DNA of 64,000 nucleotides from Plecoglossus altivelis. Its lineage: Eukaryota; Chordata; Actinopteri; Osmeriformes; Plecoglossidae. The notes beneath the pieces were generated by a model. It was not told the origin of the DNA and did not search any database. It saw only the letters and a list, made by a program, of their open reading frames with translations. A program made the position numbers and the translations under genes. Numbering within the stretch: the first letter of the stretch is position 1; the number at the start of each line of letters is the position of its first letter. Shown here one piece after another: positions 24,248 through 37,600 of the stretch. The stretch is taken from contig BROE01000023.1 of NCBI GenBank assembly GCA_036571765.1, forward strand, positions 1,194,950 through 1,258,949, given 5' to 3'.

Positions 24248-27200
24248 GGTTAGACTCACACTGAGGCACACACACACATTTGGTGGTAAAAGTATCCAGT
24301 GGTTGAGTGGAACATCTGTCTATTTGAGAGCTGCATTCAAGGAACTTGCTTTCCATTCGGTAAATACCCCGTATGACAGTGTTCAATGTCATCTGCTGAT
24401 CGTTTATATCCTGTTTCTCCTATGCAATGTGTTTCTGCAGTGGGAGATGCTTGAAAATGCAGAGGGAGACGAAAGGTCCAGGGGACAGGGATGGGAAGGA
24501 GGGAGGGAAGAGGAGAGAGAAAGAGAGACAAAGTGTGAGGGTGAAAAAATAGAAGATTGTGATTACAGCGTTGGCATGGCAGTGACAGTTCCATGACAAT
24601 TAGCGATGAGTGGAAGCTGGAGGGAAACTCACTGGCCTGGCATACACAGACCATGGCTCCCTCTTTCCCTCTCCCTCTTTCTCTCTCAGTGCGTCTCCCC
24701 CCCCCCTCTCTCTCTCTCTCCGTATTTCTCTCTCCCGCCCTCCATCCTAATGTTTTTCAGATGCAAGCCCCTTGTCAGGAGAACCTAACTGTTCCTCCAG
24801 TCACTCCTTCCTCTACTAGCCTTGGTCAATCAAATGGTCTCTGGCTGTCCTCCCGCTGCTCTGTGCATTTGTCTGTAGAGACGGTAGGGGTGCGGGTACA
24901 GCACAGTGCAGCATGCGAACGGACATCTTCTTTTATGTTACATGCCACTGTTACGGGGGTAATGATAAGGTGTTCCATTCCCAGAAGGCGTGGCGATATC
25001 TCGAACATTTCCAGACCTTTCCTGTTCAGTTTTTTTGTTGTTGTTTTTTAGTTTCTTAGTTTGAGGCCTACAATTTGACACTCACTAAAGCTTCACAACA
25101 TGTGTGTGTGAGGTAGCGTGTGTATACAGTATAAGAGGATGGAAGCGGACTTTCAGAGCTCCGGTTAAATGTGCATCAGCTCCACGTTTTCTATTTACAT
25201 TTGATTGGTGGGATTCAAATTGAGTTTTTTTTTATATTCAGTTGCCGTTACAAGTAAAGCACAGTGCTTTCCCAGAAGTCAGTGCTGCAGCTACCACGTT
25301 ACACACATCCACTGACAGCTACTTGTGTGTCTTTGTTCAAATTAGTTCACATACATACTCAAGCACACTTAAACACACTCACGTATGCTCATGTATGGCA
25401 TGACTTAATGGCATAGAAAATGCATGTGTGTGGAGAATACTAAAATAACCTCGCAGATTTTGCAGTGCTGGGCAGCCATCGAAAGAGCTGGGAGCTCACG
25501 TTTGACTCAGCATATTTCCGACAATTATTTCCCCTCCCTGCACAGCCCAGTGGAGCCCATGCTATTAACACACACAGACACGCACACAGGGTCCACTGCT
25601 ACGTGACCTAAGAGCGCTGAGTCATTGAAAGCCATGCCGACGTCTGAAGTCGTATTCTTAACCCCATGGATGGCCATCGTTCTTTTGACAGTGACTCACT
25701 CTGTTTTTGTATGACATTGTGCTCCACGACCTGTTTGAAAATAGCTGGTGTTTTTTTAAGTTCATTCATTAGCTGAGTCCCTTGATCGCTAGTAAAAAAA
25801 AAGAAGAAAAAAGGTCAGAACACGCCTCCCTGTTTGGAGCATGTTTCCCTCACAGCGATGCCTCGAGAAGTAGTTTTCTTGCATTTGGATTTTTCAGGCC
25901 ATTTGCTAGCCTTGCCACCCAGCCTTCAGGCGTTCCCGTCTTCTCCTGCAATGCATTCTTATTCAACAAGACCAGGGCACACATGCCCACGCATGCAAAA
26001 CCAACACAAGTATACACAGTCCTGTTGGCTCTGGGGCCGTACAAAACTGTACTTCCAAGGCAACTTAACCTGGCCGCAGGGAATCAAAATGAATGCATTT
26101 TGTTTTTAAAACAGACTTCTACCTTTATTCTTTGAAGCATATTTCTATATTTATTCTTTGAAACATCCCACAGGCCTTTAATTGGTGGCAGTTTGCAAAA
26201 AAAGAGGGCCAACTGAATTGGTAACCACCTGTCCCCAAAAGCCACCTTTTACATGTGTCCAAAACGAACTGTGTTAGACTATGAAACATTCTCATATGCA
26301 AATGTAATATTGAAATGTGCATTCACAGGTCGATAATGCATTCAGTATGCAAATGCACACTGTAATGTATGACTCCTGAGTTTTGCCAGTATTTATATCT
26401 GTATTTGCATATTCCTCTAATGTTATTTTCCATACATTCCTTGTAGGTAGGTATTAGGTTAGTCACAGTATGCATTTAAATGCTGACTTTGTTTGATTCT
26501 ACATACTACACTAGTAAAAGGATCATATCATGCTACTGTTTTGTCACATTTTTTAAGAAAAAACCCTCTTAGGTTCTCGTGATCAGTTTAGAGCACTGCC
26601 ACTATCAGCTTTGGTTTGTAAGATAAGACTAGAGTTGGCAATGAGGTTAGCAATTTACCGATGACAACAATAATTATAAAGAATCATACTTGCACAGACA
26701 TTTCCAACATGATTTAAAAAACTTCCCACTCTATATTCTGATCAGAAACGTAGGTAGCCTCGGCAGTTGAGACAGCAAAATTAATAGCAGAGCCATTTCA
26801 CTGTCATTTCAGGCATCACAGAAAGTCCCTCATCAGTGTCCAAGGGATATTTGTACATGACATCAATCAATCTCTTTCACCAAAGGCTGCAGTTCCTCAT
26901 CAAAGCCCATCAATCAAGATCGGATTCGTGAGTGTCCAACATTAATCTCCGAGCGTGAGCAACCAACACTCACACACACACACATGCAAAGAGACACCTA
27001 CAAAGGTGTTTACTGATAATAAAAGATCATCTATTCTCTGCAAATGTTTCAAGCTTAACGTCGCTCACACTTCTCTGAAGGGGGAACGAGAGCTTAGTCG
27101 ATACGCGAGCATGTGTTAAATAAATTACACCTCTACACCTGCGAGTCTGGATGGAAAAAAAGTTTTGTTTTTTCCCCAAGGTGCAAAGAATGACCAGCGT

Positions 27201-30200
27201 TAAAACTGGAGAGTAGATTCTCAGCCATGTTCTTCCCCCATCAACATCTACACTACATCTCTCCACAAGCTTCCAGATACACATCCATAACAATCTACAT
27301 TTGCAAATGTGAGTGAGCCTAAAGAAATGTGTGCATGTCTGTGTGTGTACGGCTGTTTTGCTGACAGGTTAAAGATGTGTGCGTGTGACTCTGCTTTCAT
27401 GGTTATTACTTGAACATGTGGCTAACAGATAAACCTGAGAGGCCAATGGAGGTGATTTCTGTTGTATTTATTCATGGGATTGATGTCTAGACTCAAGATA
27501 CAGGGATACGATGGATATATTGTCTGAATGCTAACGACTAAAGAAAACCTGTTTCTCCAGGTAAGCCACCCTCTCTAAACCCTCCTCAGCATAATCGGTT
27601 TCGTGCTATTCATGACAACCATTGCTAATCATCGAACCTGTCGAACCAGAAAAAGATAAAGAGGCAAATAGCAAGCGAGGTTATCAGTGGAAAGATGAGG
27701 CACACGTATAAACATGCGCATGCACACACACACACCACACAACTATTGCCCCCGTTCCGAGTATGTCTCTTCGTAGAATGGTTTGTTGTTTTACGCTGAG
27801 TGGGGGACAGTACGAAGGTGAGTTTTGGCCATGTGACCAAAGGCTAGCCAATTACAGCTGGGATCTTGCCTGGCTTCCTATTTGACACGATGTTGACCTC
27901 ATATTCAGTAATACCTCAAAACTCAATAGGAACCTGAATGGCCTGCAGAAAACTGGTTCTTCTTTGGCTCTGCACCACTGGCATAATCTGATTTGTTTCC
28001 TAATGGCAGGAAGAAGGGTTATCAGAAGGGTGTTTAGACGAAACGGAAGTACAAGAAAGTAATCGATTTCGATATTTTTCGTCATCCATTTCTCTGTCTC
28101 ATTCAGTATCTCTGGCTTCTTGTCAAAGCTACCAAACGAGGTGGTTACGATGACAGCAGCAAGGGGCAGAACGATTTGCTACAATTTGAGGGTGATGGAT
28201 TGGGGCGCCGTATTGCAGGCGTTTTTTTTCTATCCCTTCGCCTCTCACGAATTCGTATGTCAGAGCCTCCGCAACGTGTCTCAGGGTGCGCCCCGTAACG
28301 CCCCACCCTCTCTCTCCTTCGCAATCTCTCATAGCCTTCATCACCTCGCTTCCTCTTTGGCTCTCGAGTCTCGAGAAACGGTCCCCTCCCATCACCCCCT
28401 CTCATCTGTGTCCTCAGGAAGCCTGTTCACAGTCACCGTCTACCCCCTTGTATCTCCATCATCTGAGATGATCTGTTTTTCTAAGAAACTGGACAGACCA
28501 CCTGACCTCGAGGTGGGATTTGGGGAAGTTGGTTGAGTCCTAAAACGTCCTAAAACCCGTTTTTGGGGTCTACTTCATCAAAGTCATGAGTGTCAATCGG
28601 GAACCGACCAGCCGAGATGGCAACACGATCATCGACAAAGCCTAACAGAAATTAATTTTGTTCAGAAAAAGCCTCTGAGGTAGTCTGTATTATTGTGTAT
28701 GGAAGATGTCACGACCAAAACCGTACACAAATATTTTGTGTCTGTTGAGGATCAACCTTTGGCCTCAAACAGCAGTGTTGTTGTTTTCTCAGACCAAGAT
28801 GCACTGGGGCTGTGATTTCAGACCGAGGAGAATGAGCGGTCGGCCTTGAAAGGATCTGCGCTCGCTGAAAACACAGCCTCTTGTTCGCAGGCAATCAGAA
28901 AGTCAGTCAACAGACTGCACACACTCGTGCACCCACACAAACACACAAATATCGTGCCTTTCTCCACCGCATCATAGGTGATATGGGCTAGCTGAGTATG
29001 CTTTGAGGTAGAACCATCTCCCCTTAATATGACTCTGCCAAACACTGATAGGAGATATTCTCAGATGACACGAGTTTTGGAATACAATCTGCCCACATTG
29101 TCTCCTGAGTTTGTTTGTTTCTCTCACAGACTCACTGAATTGCAGACAGCAAGACAGGCAGACAGACAGACAGACGCGCACACACATAGATGGATGGAGA
29201 GGAAGTGTAAACACACACACAGACAGGAATGAACACCCTCTGTTTCGGTCTCTCTCGGTCTCTCGTTTGTTGCTTGTTGAGGCAAAACCTGGATAATCAC
29301 TTCTGACCTCTGTTCATCAAAAGAACGGGCTCCGTTCTCCGTTTCTCTGCCCCAGCTTTGAACATCCCCATCCTAGAAAGCTCCACCCGTTCCACACTTC
29401 TACTACACACGCATGCACACCACAAAAAGAAAGACAATCCCATCGCAGACCTACTTTTCTGCCTAAGATACCGTTCGCCCTTCACACTGTAATTTGGTAT
29501 TACAACGGACTTGGCCTCCTCCTTTCCTCTTTCCCATTATCCAAGTTCTACAACAATCCCTCGTGGCCTCTCCCTCACACCCACACTGTCCAGCTCCTGT
29601 CTGTCTGGAAGCCTCCGCCAGGAGTAATACGGGTCGGCTTGCGACTGCTGTGGATCCATATTTAAGTTCCAGTCTCATACAACCAGCTGATACGTTCCCC
29701 TGAGACAAGCCTCTGAATGTCTGGCAACATTCGTTCTCCGAAAAGGAACATTGAGCCCTGCTAAAGTCGGAGAAAAGAGACGGTTTGAGAGTCAAGGGCT
29801 GGACGGCCACAGGGGGGTGATGGTAGGTGCCAAAGAGCAGAAAAAAGGAGGGGAACGGTAGAAAACAGAGGCAGGAGATGTGTAATAGGCACACACCTTC
29901 ATTCTTGACATTTCCCTTCCCCCACACGTGACCTCTACCAGCCAGGAAACAGGTTGTGTGTGAGCTCGACGACAGACGCAAGTGTGGCCCCGGCTGTAAA
30001 CAGTTAGTTCAGGAGATGGCCTGGCATCTAACCGTGACTACTGCCATAAAAGCGAACAGGAGGGGCCCGGGGCTACGTCGGACCCTCGTGTGAAGCTAGA
30101 CTGAGGGCCGTGCCAGCGTCCCTGTTCATCGTAGAAGATGGGGAGACAGAGGAGAGGGTATAGGTGGGTGGGCTCTAGAGAGAAGGAGAAGGACTCTAGC

Positions 30201-33200
30201 GCTATTCCATTGTGTTAGTTTTGAAAGATGCACTGTGTGTGTGAGTCAGTGTGTGTGCATGTGCTTGTGTGCACTTTCCATTGCTGAATATGGGGCTTAG
30301 TTGTTAGCTACAACCCTGCTAGCTGGTGCTAAGTGTAAAACATGTTACCTTTCCAAGTAACCACAGCCAAGGAATTATGACACATGCACGCACAGACACA
30401 GCGCATATTTCAAATCTAACAAGACAGAATGGTGCAGAGCGTGTGTGTGTCTACGGAGTGTGTGGGTTTATGGTTGCGTGTGTGTGAATCATTATTGAAA
30501 CACAGCAGTGCCTCTGTCTCCGCTGTCATCACCATTCTTTTTGTTGTTGTTGCCCGGCCTGAGTTGCGGGTGACGGTTGAAAAATGGGAGTATACATCAG
30601 CAAGTGTGTATTTGTTGTATGATTACGCGAGTATATATCTTAGGAACGCGTGGATGTCAGAGGGCTTTATTGCCGCACTGCGAGTTCGGCGCCTTGCGGA
30701 TGTTTGTATGCGTGAGCAGGCAGGGGGCAGGTTATCACCGGCTGACGTCCCGATCCGTTGCTGTCGCACATCCTGATATGCCCTCGCCAACCTCCCCCCC
30801 CCTCACCCACGCCACACTATTGCGCACATGCCAAACTCGCACCGAACGCACATTGAACACCACAGAATCCCAGATACGCAGCAGCTTTTCGGAGCTTCCT
30901 GCTGCCTCCATTACCGCCTCGCTCCGGGCGTTCCGTCAAGTCCTGCGTGACAGCGTGAGCTGACTGATGGCAGACTGCCTGTCAACTCATCTCCGTCTAC
31001 GATCGCTCATCGCTATGTGTGATAGTTCATTGCACGCTCTCTTTCTCTCCCCCCCTCCCTTTTTCCATCCTCGTTTATTTCAGATTTTCTCTATTAGCTT
31101 TTTGATCTTTTTCTTTTGCTATGTCACTCTATTTTCCTCTGTATTGCTCCTCCAACCTCTCCTTTCTCTGTTTCTGTCTCCACCTCTCCATTTTTCTTGC
31201 AACCTTGTTACTAATCAGGGGTTTAAAGCCAACTGTTACCTTTTTATCTGAAGTTCTATACGCGTTCTGAAGCAATATCTGTCTTTTCTAGGGTGTGTCT
31301 TTGTGTTTGAGAGTTAGCTGCTCACAGGTGACGGCAGGGGGTAAGTGAGGTGTAAAGACTCAATTAAGCCATTTGTAAAATGCTGAATAATAATAAAATT
31401 AACAAAAGTAATTTATTATACTGAAATATAACATGGTATAAATGCCCCATAGACAAATGTAGAAAGTTGTTGTGTTGCTTCAATCAAAACCGAACTCAAC
31501 TGCCGACTTCCTCAAACAACAATGCATTCAACTCTGAACAGATCAGAAGTCAATGAACGAGGACGCTCCAGACGCGCACATTGACACAAACGTTTGCACA
31601 AACACGCGCCTCTCCTAGACCTGTCCACTAACACTCACCCACCGAGACGAACTATTGCACCCCTTTACAGAAGACTAAGAGGGCAGGCATGTATATACTG
31701 TAGCTCAATACTAACAGTGTCATTATTCCATTTCATTATTCATGGGGACTAATGGAGCCTTGGCAAGCGTCCACACTTAGCTGGAAAAATGAACCCAAGA
31801 GTCGGGGTGTTTTTTTACCTCGATATTTCATCCCACTGCTGTCTGTGTACCCCTCCTCCCCCATCTCTCTCTATCTATTTTGCTCTAGACTCTGTTCTCG
31901 CCCGCCCACGTGACTCTTTTTGTCTTGCTCTCGCTCCCCTCTCTCTCTTTCAGTTGCTGATGCAGGCAGGTCTTTGGGAGGCTGGGGAGGTGATGAGTAA
32001 GAGTTCTCCAGCCCACTGTGTGAGTAATCTGAAACTGAGAGGATCTGGAGTAAAAAAACAACAAACAAAAAAACAACCACACCCCCCCAACACACACACC
32101 CTTCAACCACCACTGTCCCCTGCCACCCCTTTGGGGGGGGGGGGGTCACCGTCAGAGATGGAACAGAGAGGAGGAGGTGGTGGAGAGATGTGTGAATGTG
32201 TGTGTGGTGAGGGGGTTACACTAAGGTCCACCACTACCCCACTTTCCACTCTCCAAGTCATCATCTCCACATGCAATTCAAATTTGTAGGGGTCAGATTG
32301 GCCAGGGTTCAAATATCAGGCTTGAATCATAATGATGGATTCCGATAAAGAGAAGAAAAAATCTCTATTAATAAAATGTGAGAAAAAAGTATATTTGCCC
32401 ATCTCTCTCTTTTCCACTCTCTCTCGGTCCCTCTCTCCCTCCCCATCTATGTCTCTCTCCCCCTTTCTCCTCCCTCTCCCTCTCTGACTCTAGCTTGCCT
32501 TCTGTCTCTCCCTCTCTCTCTCCCCCTCTCTGTCTCTATCTCTCCTTCTCTCTCTCCCCCTCTCCGTCTCTCTCTCTCTGTGATCCTCTCTGTGGACGCT
32601 GCTTCCCCACCAGCCACACAGCAGGAGAAGTCACTGCGACTAAGCAGCTACATTAGGCCATCCATTATTCAGCGGCGCTGAGAGAATGCTCAGATTCACC
32701 AGTCATACCAGAGGTCCTGAAATGGCACTCCTCGTCGCTCCCTTCATGTATATTTCAGACCCCACGCCACCACCTTGTCACGCGAATGGAAACGGGGCGT
32801 GGCGCTTTGCGTACCGGGCCCAATGTGTGCAGACGCTGCTGCGCTCACCTCACTTACTTCTACAGATGTCGACATGCATCATGCATGTCAATAACCGTCA
32901 TGCCAGTGTCGAGGCAGACTAGCCAAACCCATCTGGGGTGCCTGTGTGCCAAAGTTAATTAGCTCCCTTTGGAAAATGTCAATATCCTATCGCAGTGGGT
33001 GAAGTCAATTGTACAGTGCATATCTAGACACAGATAAAACGATTAGATGTTGTTAACATGTCTTCCCATCTGGCAAACTTCAGCCTGCTGCTGACAACAG
33101 ACGGATGACGGCAGATTCAATTTTGGACTTATGAATCGTAATAAACTTTGAATGGCGTTTCGAAGGGGTAAGCAAGCGTGTCAGACATGCGTATCACGTA

Positions 33201-34145
33201 GGTTGCGCCGACGTGACTGCCATTGAGGCAAGAGACACCATCCCACTTGAGCAAAACACTGGAACCCAGGTGGTGCCAGTCGACCCAGAAGTGGATGTTT
33301 GTTGGGGAGCCTGACTACCCCACCCAGAGGACGATCTTACTACAGTAGGTCTTCCCAAGGCGGGGCGGGTGGAGAGGGAGAACACTGTTAGGGGACTGGC
33401 TGTTTTCCATGCATGCCAGTCTTCCATGCATGCCAGACTCTAGCACCACGCTGCTCTCTCTCTCAGGGATGGGTAATTGCGTTGCCCTTCCCCTCCTGTT
33501 TTTAATGAGGGAAGAGGGGGGGTGGGTACACACACATGAACTCACACACTTCCATGCACACTCAGTGCAGTTTACCCAGGGTGCACAAGGGACTTATTTT
33601 CAGCTGACAAACATCAACCTTTTACCCCTCTGTGTATGTGTGTGTGTGTACTGGCAGCTTTTGTGTACATTACTGGAAGTCTGAACAGATAGTGTTGAGC
33701 CTATGCCTGCTTTATCTACTCTTATCTTCCCCATCCACGTTCACTCTCAGCCCTTAAGTCCAAACGATGAACTCCGAACCCAGCAATTGCAAGAAAAAAC
33801 CCCTGAAAGAAGAACTCCAAATGTATTGCGCCTAGACAAGAGCTGGCAAATCACAGTAAACTCTTTAAGGGCACTTTTCAGCTGAGTGAACCCCAGATGT
33901 ACAGCCAAAACACACTTAATCTTTAAGCGAATGAGCGCACGTTGGAAGCGATGGGTTGGTTTCCAGGGGTGATTGACGGATACAGCGTTTGTACTCCAGG
34001 GGAGGAGCACGATGCTGCAGGAGAGGCTTTGTGACTCCTGGTTAAGTCCGCTCGGCTGATTTTATCAGCGGATCAAAGGCCTGGGAATAAGAGGGGAGGA
34101 AAAGTATACGCGTGTGATGATAATTGGATGAGATTGCTTTTCCTC
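24248..34145. other. presumed alpha-transcript intron, no gene seen
   Basis: The block contains a CT-rich run near 24660-24745, a (GACA)n-(CA)n run at 29148-29190, pyrimidine-rich DNA at about 31035-31200, a CT-rich tract at 32400-32585 and a G13 run at 32133-32145. A 17-bp direct duplication (TTCCATGCATGCCAG core) lies at 33405-33438. The GC-balanced stretches 32950-33180 and 34020-34140 could be conserved non-coding DNA. No exon was recognised. Confidence 0.5.
32400..32585. repeat. CT-rich pyrimidine tract
   Basis: TCTCTCCC-type simple repeat on the + strand. The Ser/Leu/Pro-rich open frame over it is an artefact of composition. Confidence 0.85.
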
Positions 34146-34146
34146 T

Positions 34147-34148
<2 letters not shown>

Positions 34149-34213
<65 letters not shown>

Positions 34214-34230
34214 TCTATCTCTATCTAATA
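34149..34230. repeat. (CT)n microsatellite
   Basis: About 30 uninterrupted CT units, then CT units broken by CA and TA. It is a long mirror-symmetric purine/pyrimidine tract. Confidence 0.97.
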
Positions 34231-34663
34231 CACGCACACGAACAAGCAGCTATCCCTGCATACCTTATCTCTGGCTACAGTTGATAGTTAACCACTAGCA
34301 TGCAATGAGAATACCAGACAAAGACCCTCTAATTTGCCATCCAGAAATCCATCCATACCGTTTAGACAGAAACATTCTCCTCTGAGTCCAGGTTTCGATC
34401 TCCGGGGGTCAGCCAGGGGGCTCTTAAGCATACCTACATGGACCCCCTCCTGTCTGGCTGTGTTTGTTTGGCCTCTGTTTTCCCCCCCTGTCCATTAGAT
34501 GCTAGCTCTGGCTGGCTTCGGCTAATGGGCTCTGATTAATGACAGGGACGAAGCTGTCTGCCATTAGCCTTGCCTTCTCTCCCGCAAGGGCCTGACAGGC
34601 ATGAAGAGAGGGGGGCCGGAGACGGGAGGACCGGTGGGACGGGGGCCAAGGGCCAGGCGGGGC

Positions 34664-34683
34664 GGGGGGGGGGGGGGGGGGGG
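34664..34683 (+). repeat. poly-G run (G20)
   Basis: Twenty consecutive G on the + strand, inside a G-rich stretch beginning near 34600. It can form a G-quadruplex in principle. The length could be inexact because homopolymers are prone to sequencing error. Confidence 0.9.
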
Positions 34684-37600
34684 TGTTAGGGATGAGCTGG
34701 TTGCTGGGTGAAGGGTTGTGCGCAGGGCCGCAGAGGAGCAGGTTTGAATGAAGTGGAGTGTGTATTCTATTTTGTATTTCTATTTTGATTCATTGGTAAG
34801 TCAAGTTAACAAGGCCACAGTCACAGAATGACCTCAGGTTAAACCTTAGGATTCTGTTCTGTATATAGCAGACACCAAGTCGTCGAATAAAGTCAAACAG
34901 ACTTCAGCTCTCTTCCAAGTCTGTGAGGCACTGAAGGAAACTCTGCTGTGCAGAAACACAGTATTTTCTTTCCTGGTGAAACACAATTAAAGACCTCAAA
35001 GCATCAACCAGCACACCAAATTACCAAAAGTAAGCAATCATCACTTTGAAAGTAATGAACCGCATTCCCTCGTAAAAAAAGCAAAAAAGCAAAAAAGAAG
35101 CCTTGTTTTACATCTCGGAATTTGCCAGCTGAAGATAATCACTCTCCCTCAGGCCAAGCAGATGCCTCTTGATGCTGCAGATGCGCTCATAAGTTCATAG
35201 ATTTGCCGTTTGTTTGGAGCAGACACTCCCTTGCGTTTATTTTTTATTTATATGTTTCTTTTTTTTTACAGTTCCCTGTGATGAGATGCATCGGTAAAGG
35301 AGCCCCTTGTGGTGGGGTCCATTGCTGTAAAGCACGCTGGGGTTGAGGATGGAGCGCTCCTTATTGCGCTCTTACGAGGTCTATTCACAGAGCTCAACGG
35401 CCGTTAAAGTGATTTACCGGGGAGCTGGAGCAGAGTAAGGGTGGGCCAGCATGTGTGTGTGCCTGTGACACACTCCCACTAAACAACAAGCACCGTGCAG
35501 GGAGGAGGAGGAAGGAGGCAGAAGAAGAAAGGGGACGGCAGAGGGAGAAAGTCAGGCGAGGGAATGTTAAATACCACTGAATTCATCTAGGGTTTTATCA
35601 CCTGTAATTCTTCCGCTTACATCTGATTTCATCGAATCATGTATCTTTGTCACTCGTGATCCAATTGAGCCCTTTTTAATTTGAAGTCCCCTGAGTTCTT
35701 CAAGCAACACCCACCAGTGGATTAGCAAACATTGACTTCTCCTGGCTGCACTGGCTCCTCCTTGTCACTTTTTCTCCGATGACAAGAATAAACTGACATT
35801 GATTTACAGGCCATACATACACCAATACAACAGTCAGGCACACTGTAGGGGGATACTGACTGGAGAGGGAGGGAGGGAGAGTGGACAAGGGAGTGAGGTC
35901 AGGAAGGCAGATGCCCCTCTTCTGTGGGCAGTCGAAAACTGACAGAGAGAGCTGGGTACATCTGACATCTTCATCTGATGTCTCAGTCCACTGGTAAAGG
36001 TTATTAGCATTTCGATTTGGAAGGAGGGGAGTGCAAATGAGTCGAGCTGGGGGGACAAGCAATCTATTTATTTTCCTCATTTACGCGACAGATCTCATTT
36101 TGCAGGCTCTCTAAGAGCCAAAACAAAAGAGAGGAATGACGTGATGCGGAGAGACAGGCCCTGAAATAACAAGTCACTGCTTGGGTGGTCCTTCTAGTCA
36201 TTCAAGTCCTGGTGAATCATTTAGATCAAGCTAACGGAACTGGCAAGGAAAATATGAAAGACAGGGCGAGGCTGAAACAAAGATGCAAAGGAGGGGCGGA
36301 GAGAGGAGTATCGTTCGGACGCCAGGTGCCAGGGAAAGCGTTTACAGCCTGGATCGGAGCATCCACAGTGGCGACACTCTATGAGGTGGTTGCGCTGTGA
36401 AACCAGTCACCCACGCAAATGTCCTCAACGTGCAAGGTTCGTAGGTTAAGCTGTTGATAATGTGTGTATATTCCTGCAGTGAGACACTGCTAATGCATGG
36501 CAATAATATGTGTTAATGTAAGAGAACCACAACACATGATGTGGTAGACCTGCTGCTAGGATCCACAGCAGTAATACGACTTACTTGCAAAAACAGTATT
36601 TTGCACAAGTCAGGCATACCGTTTTTAAGTTGTTGTAAACTGATCTTTTGTACATTTTTCTTCATGTATGGCTATTTTAATGGTGTGGCTGTAACAGTAC
36701 ATTTTCGCCTGATCATTAAAGTATCACTCCGAGATCTCAACTCGTAAGTGTCGCACGTCATACTCACGCAAACAAAGCTCACCACGTACTTGATAATCAA
36801 TCATCTGTTTCCTTTTTTCCCCTGACAAGACATCAATTGCCTGAACTATTTTGGCAAGGATTAGCAGTTTAAGCATGAATGCTAGTTTCTAAAAGGGCTA
36901 CAGTGGAACACGTGCACTCTACTAAATGAAGGGTTCTCCAGCTTTGCAGGGAGATGACAAATTAGCTCACCTTTTGGCTAACCTTCCAACCTGTGGCTCT
37001 TGCCGGTGATTTTTTGACTCTCAATCAAACACTAACGGACTGAGCAAACTTCACAGAGGGCCATTATAAGGCAAAGGTGGACCATATAGACCATATTGCA
37101 ATTGGCATGGTCAGACCTTGCCACATGCTGACTGCGATGTCTTTCGACAGTGTTTAAGGTCATTTCTGTTCAGCGTCTTCTTTTTTTGTGTTACAAATAG
37201 TAAGCTTGTTTAGGATCAGGCATTTTCACATAATGTGTATTCTGTTTGAACCGAAAGGATCAAAACAAATCCGACTTAATTCTGTCTGATGATGAAAAGT
37301 TCTGCAGCGTCAGACTTTACGTTGCATTTTCTGAAAAATGCCCTTGAGACAAACTAGTAGTCTGTGAATAATGTATGCATTACCAGAGACGGGTTTGAAT
37401 TAGATGTATGCGCTGTCCTTGCAAACCTTTCTCCCAACTATAAGGGAACCAGTGAGGTAGATCAGTGTCCTACAACTTCTATTTAAAATAGTTAAGATAA
37501 TTAGATGGATCCCTTGGATCCCTAACTTTGTTATCCTCTCTCTGTTTGTGTCTCCGTCGCACCTCTTATTTCGTCAGTAAGCAGTGAATTTCTCTCTTGC

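Noticed and set aside
24593..25051. 152-codon + strand open frame
   Set aside because: Its first part is CT-repeat derived and the remainder has no recognisable domain, no codon pattern and no splice context.
29463..29981. 172-codon minus-strand open frame, same strand as nrxn2
   Set aside because: I compared it with neurexin LNS and EGF sequence and saw no match. It has no domain and its codon usage looks random.
31789..32289. 166-codon + strand open frame with an apparent acceptor (TTTCAG) and a donor-like GTGATGAGT near 31950-31990
   Set aside because: The translation is repeat-like and shows no homology I know of; short AG and GT matches are frequent in CT-rich DNA.
33190..33360. A minus-strand stretch containing a WDGVSC-like peptide, resembling the neurexin EGF3 motif, and an open + frame over the same bases
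   Set aside because: The cysteine spacing does not fit an EGF domain, the frame is broken by a stop, and there are no convincing splice sites. I treat the likeness as chance.
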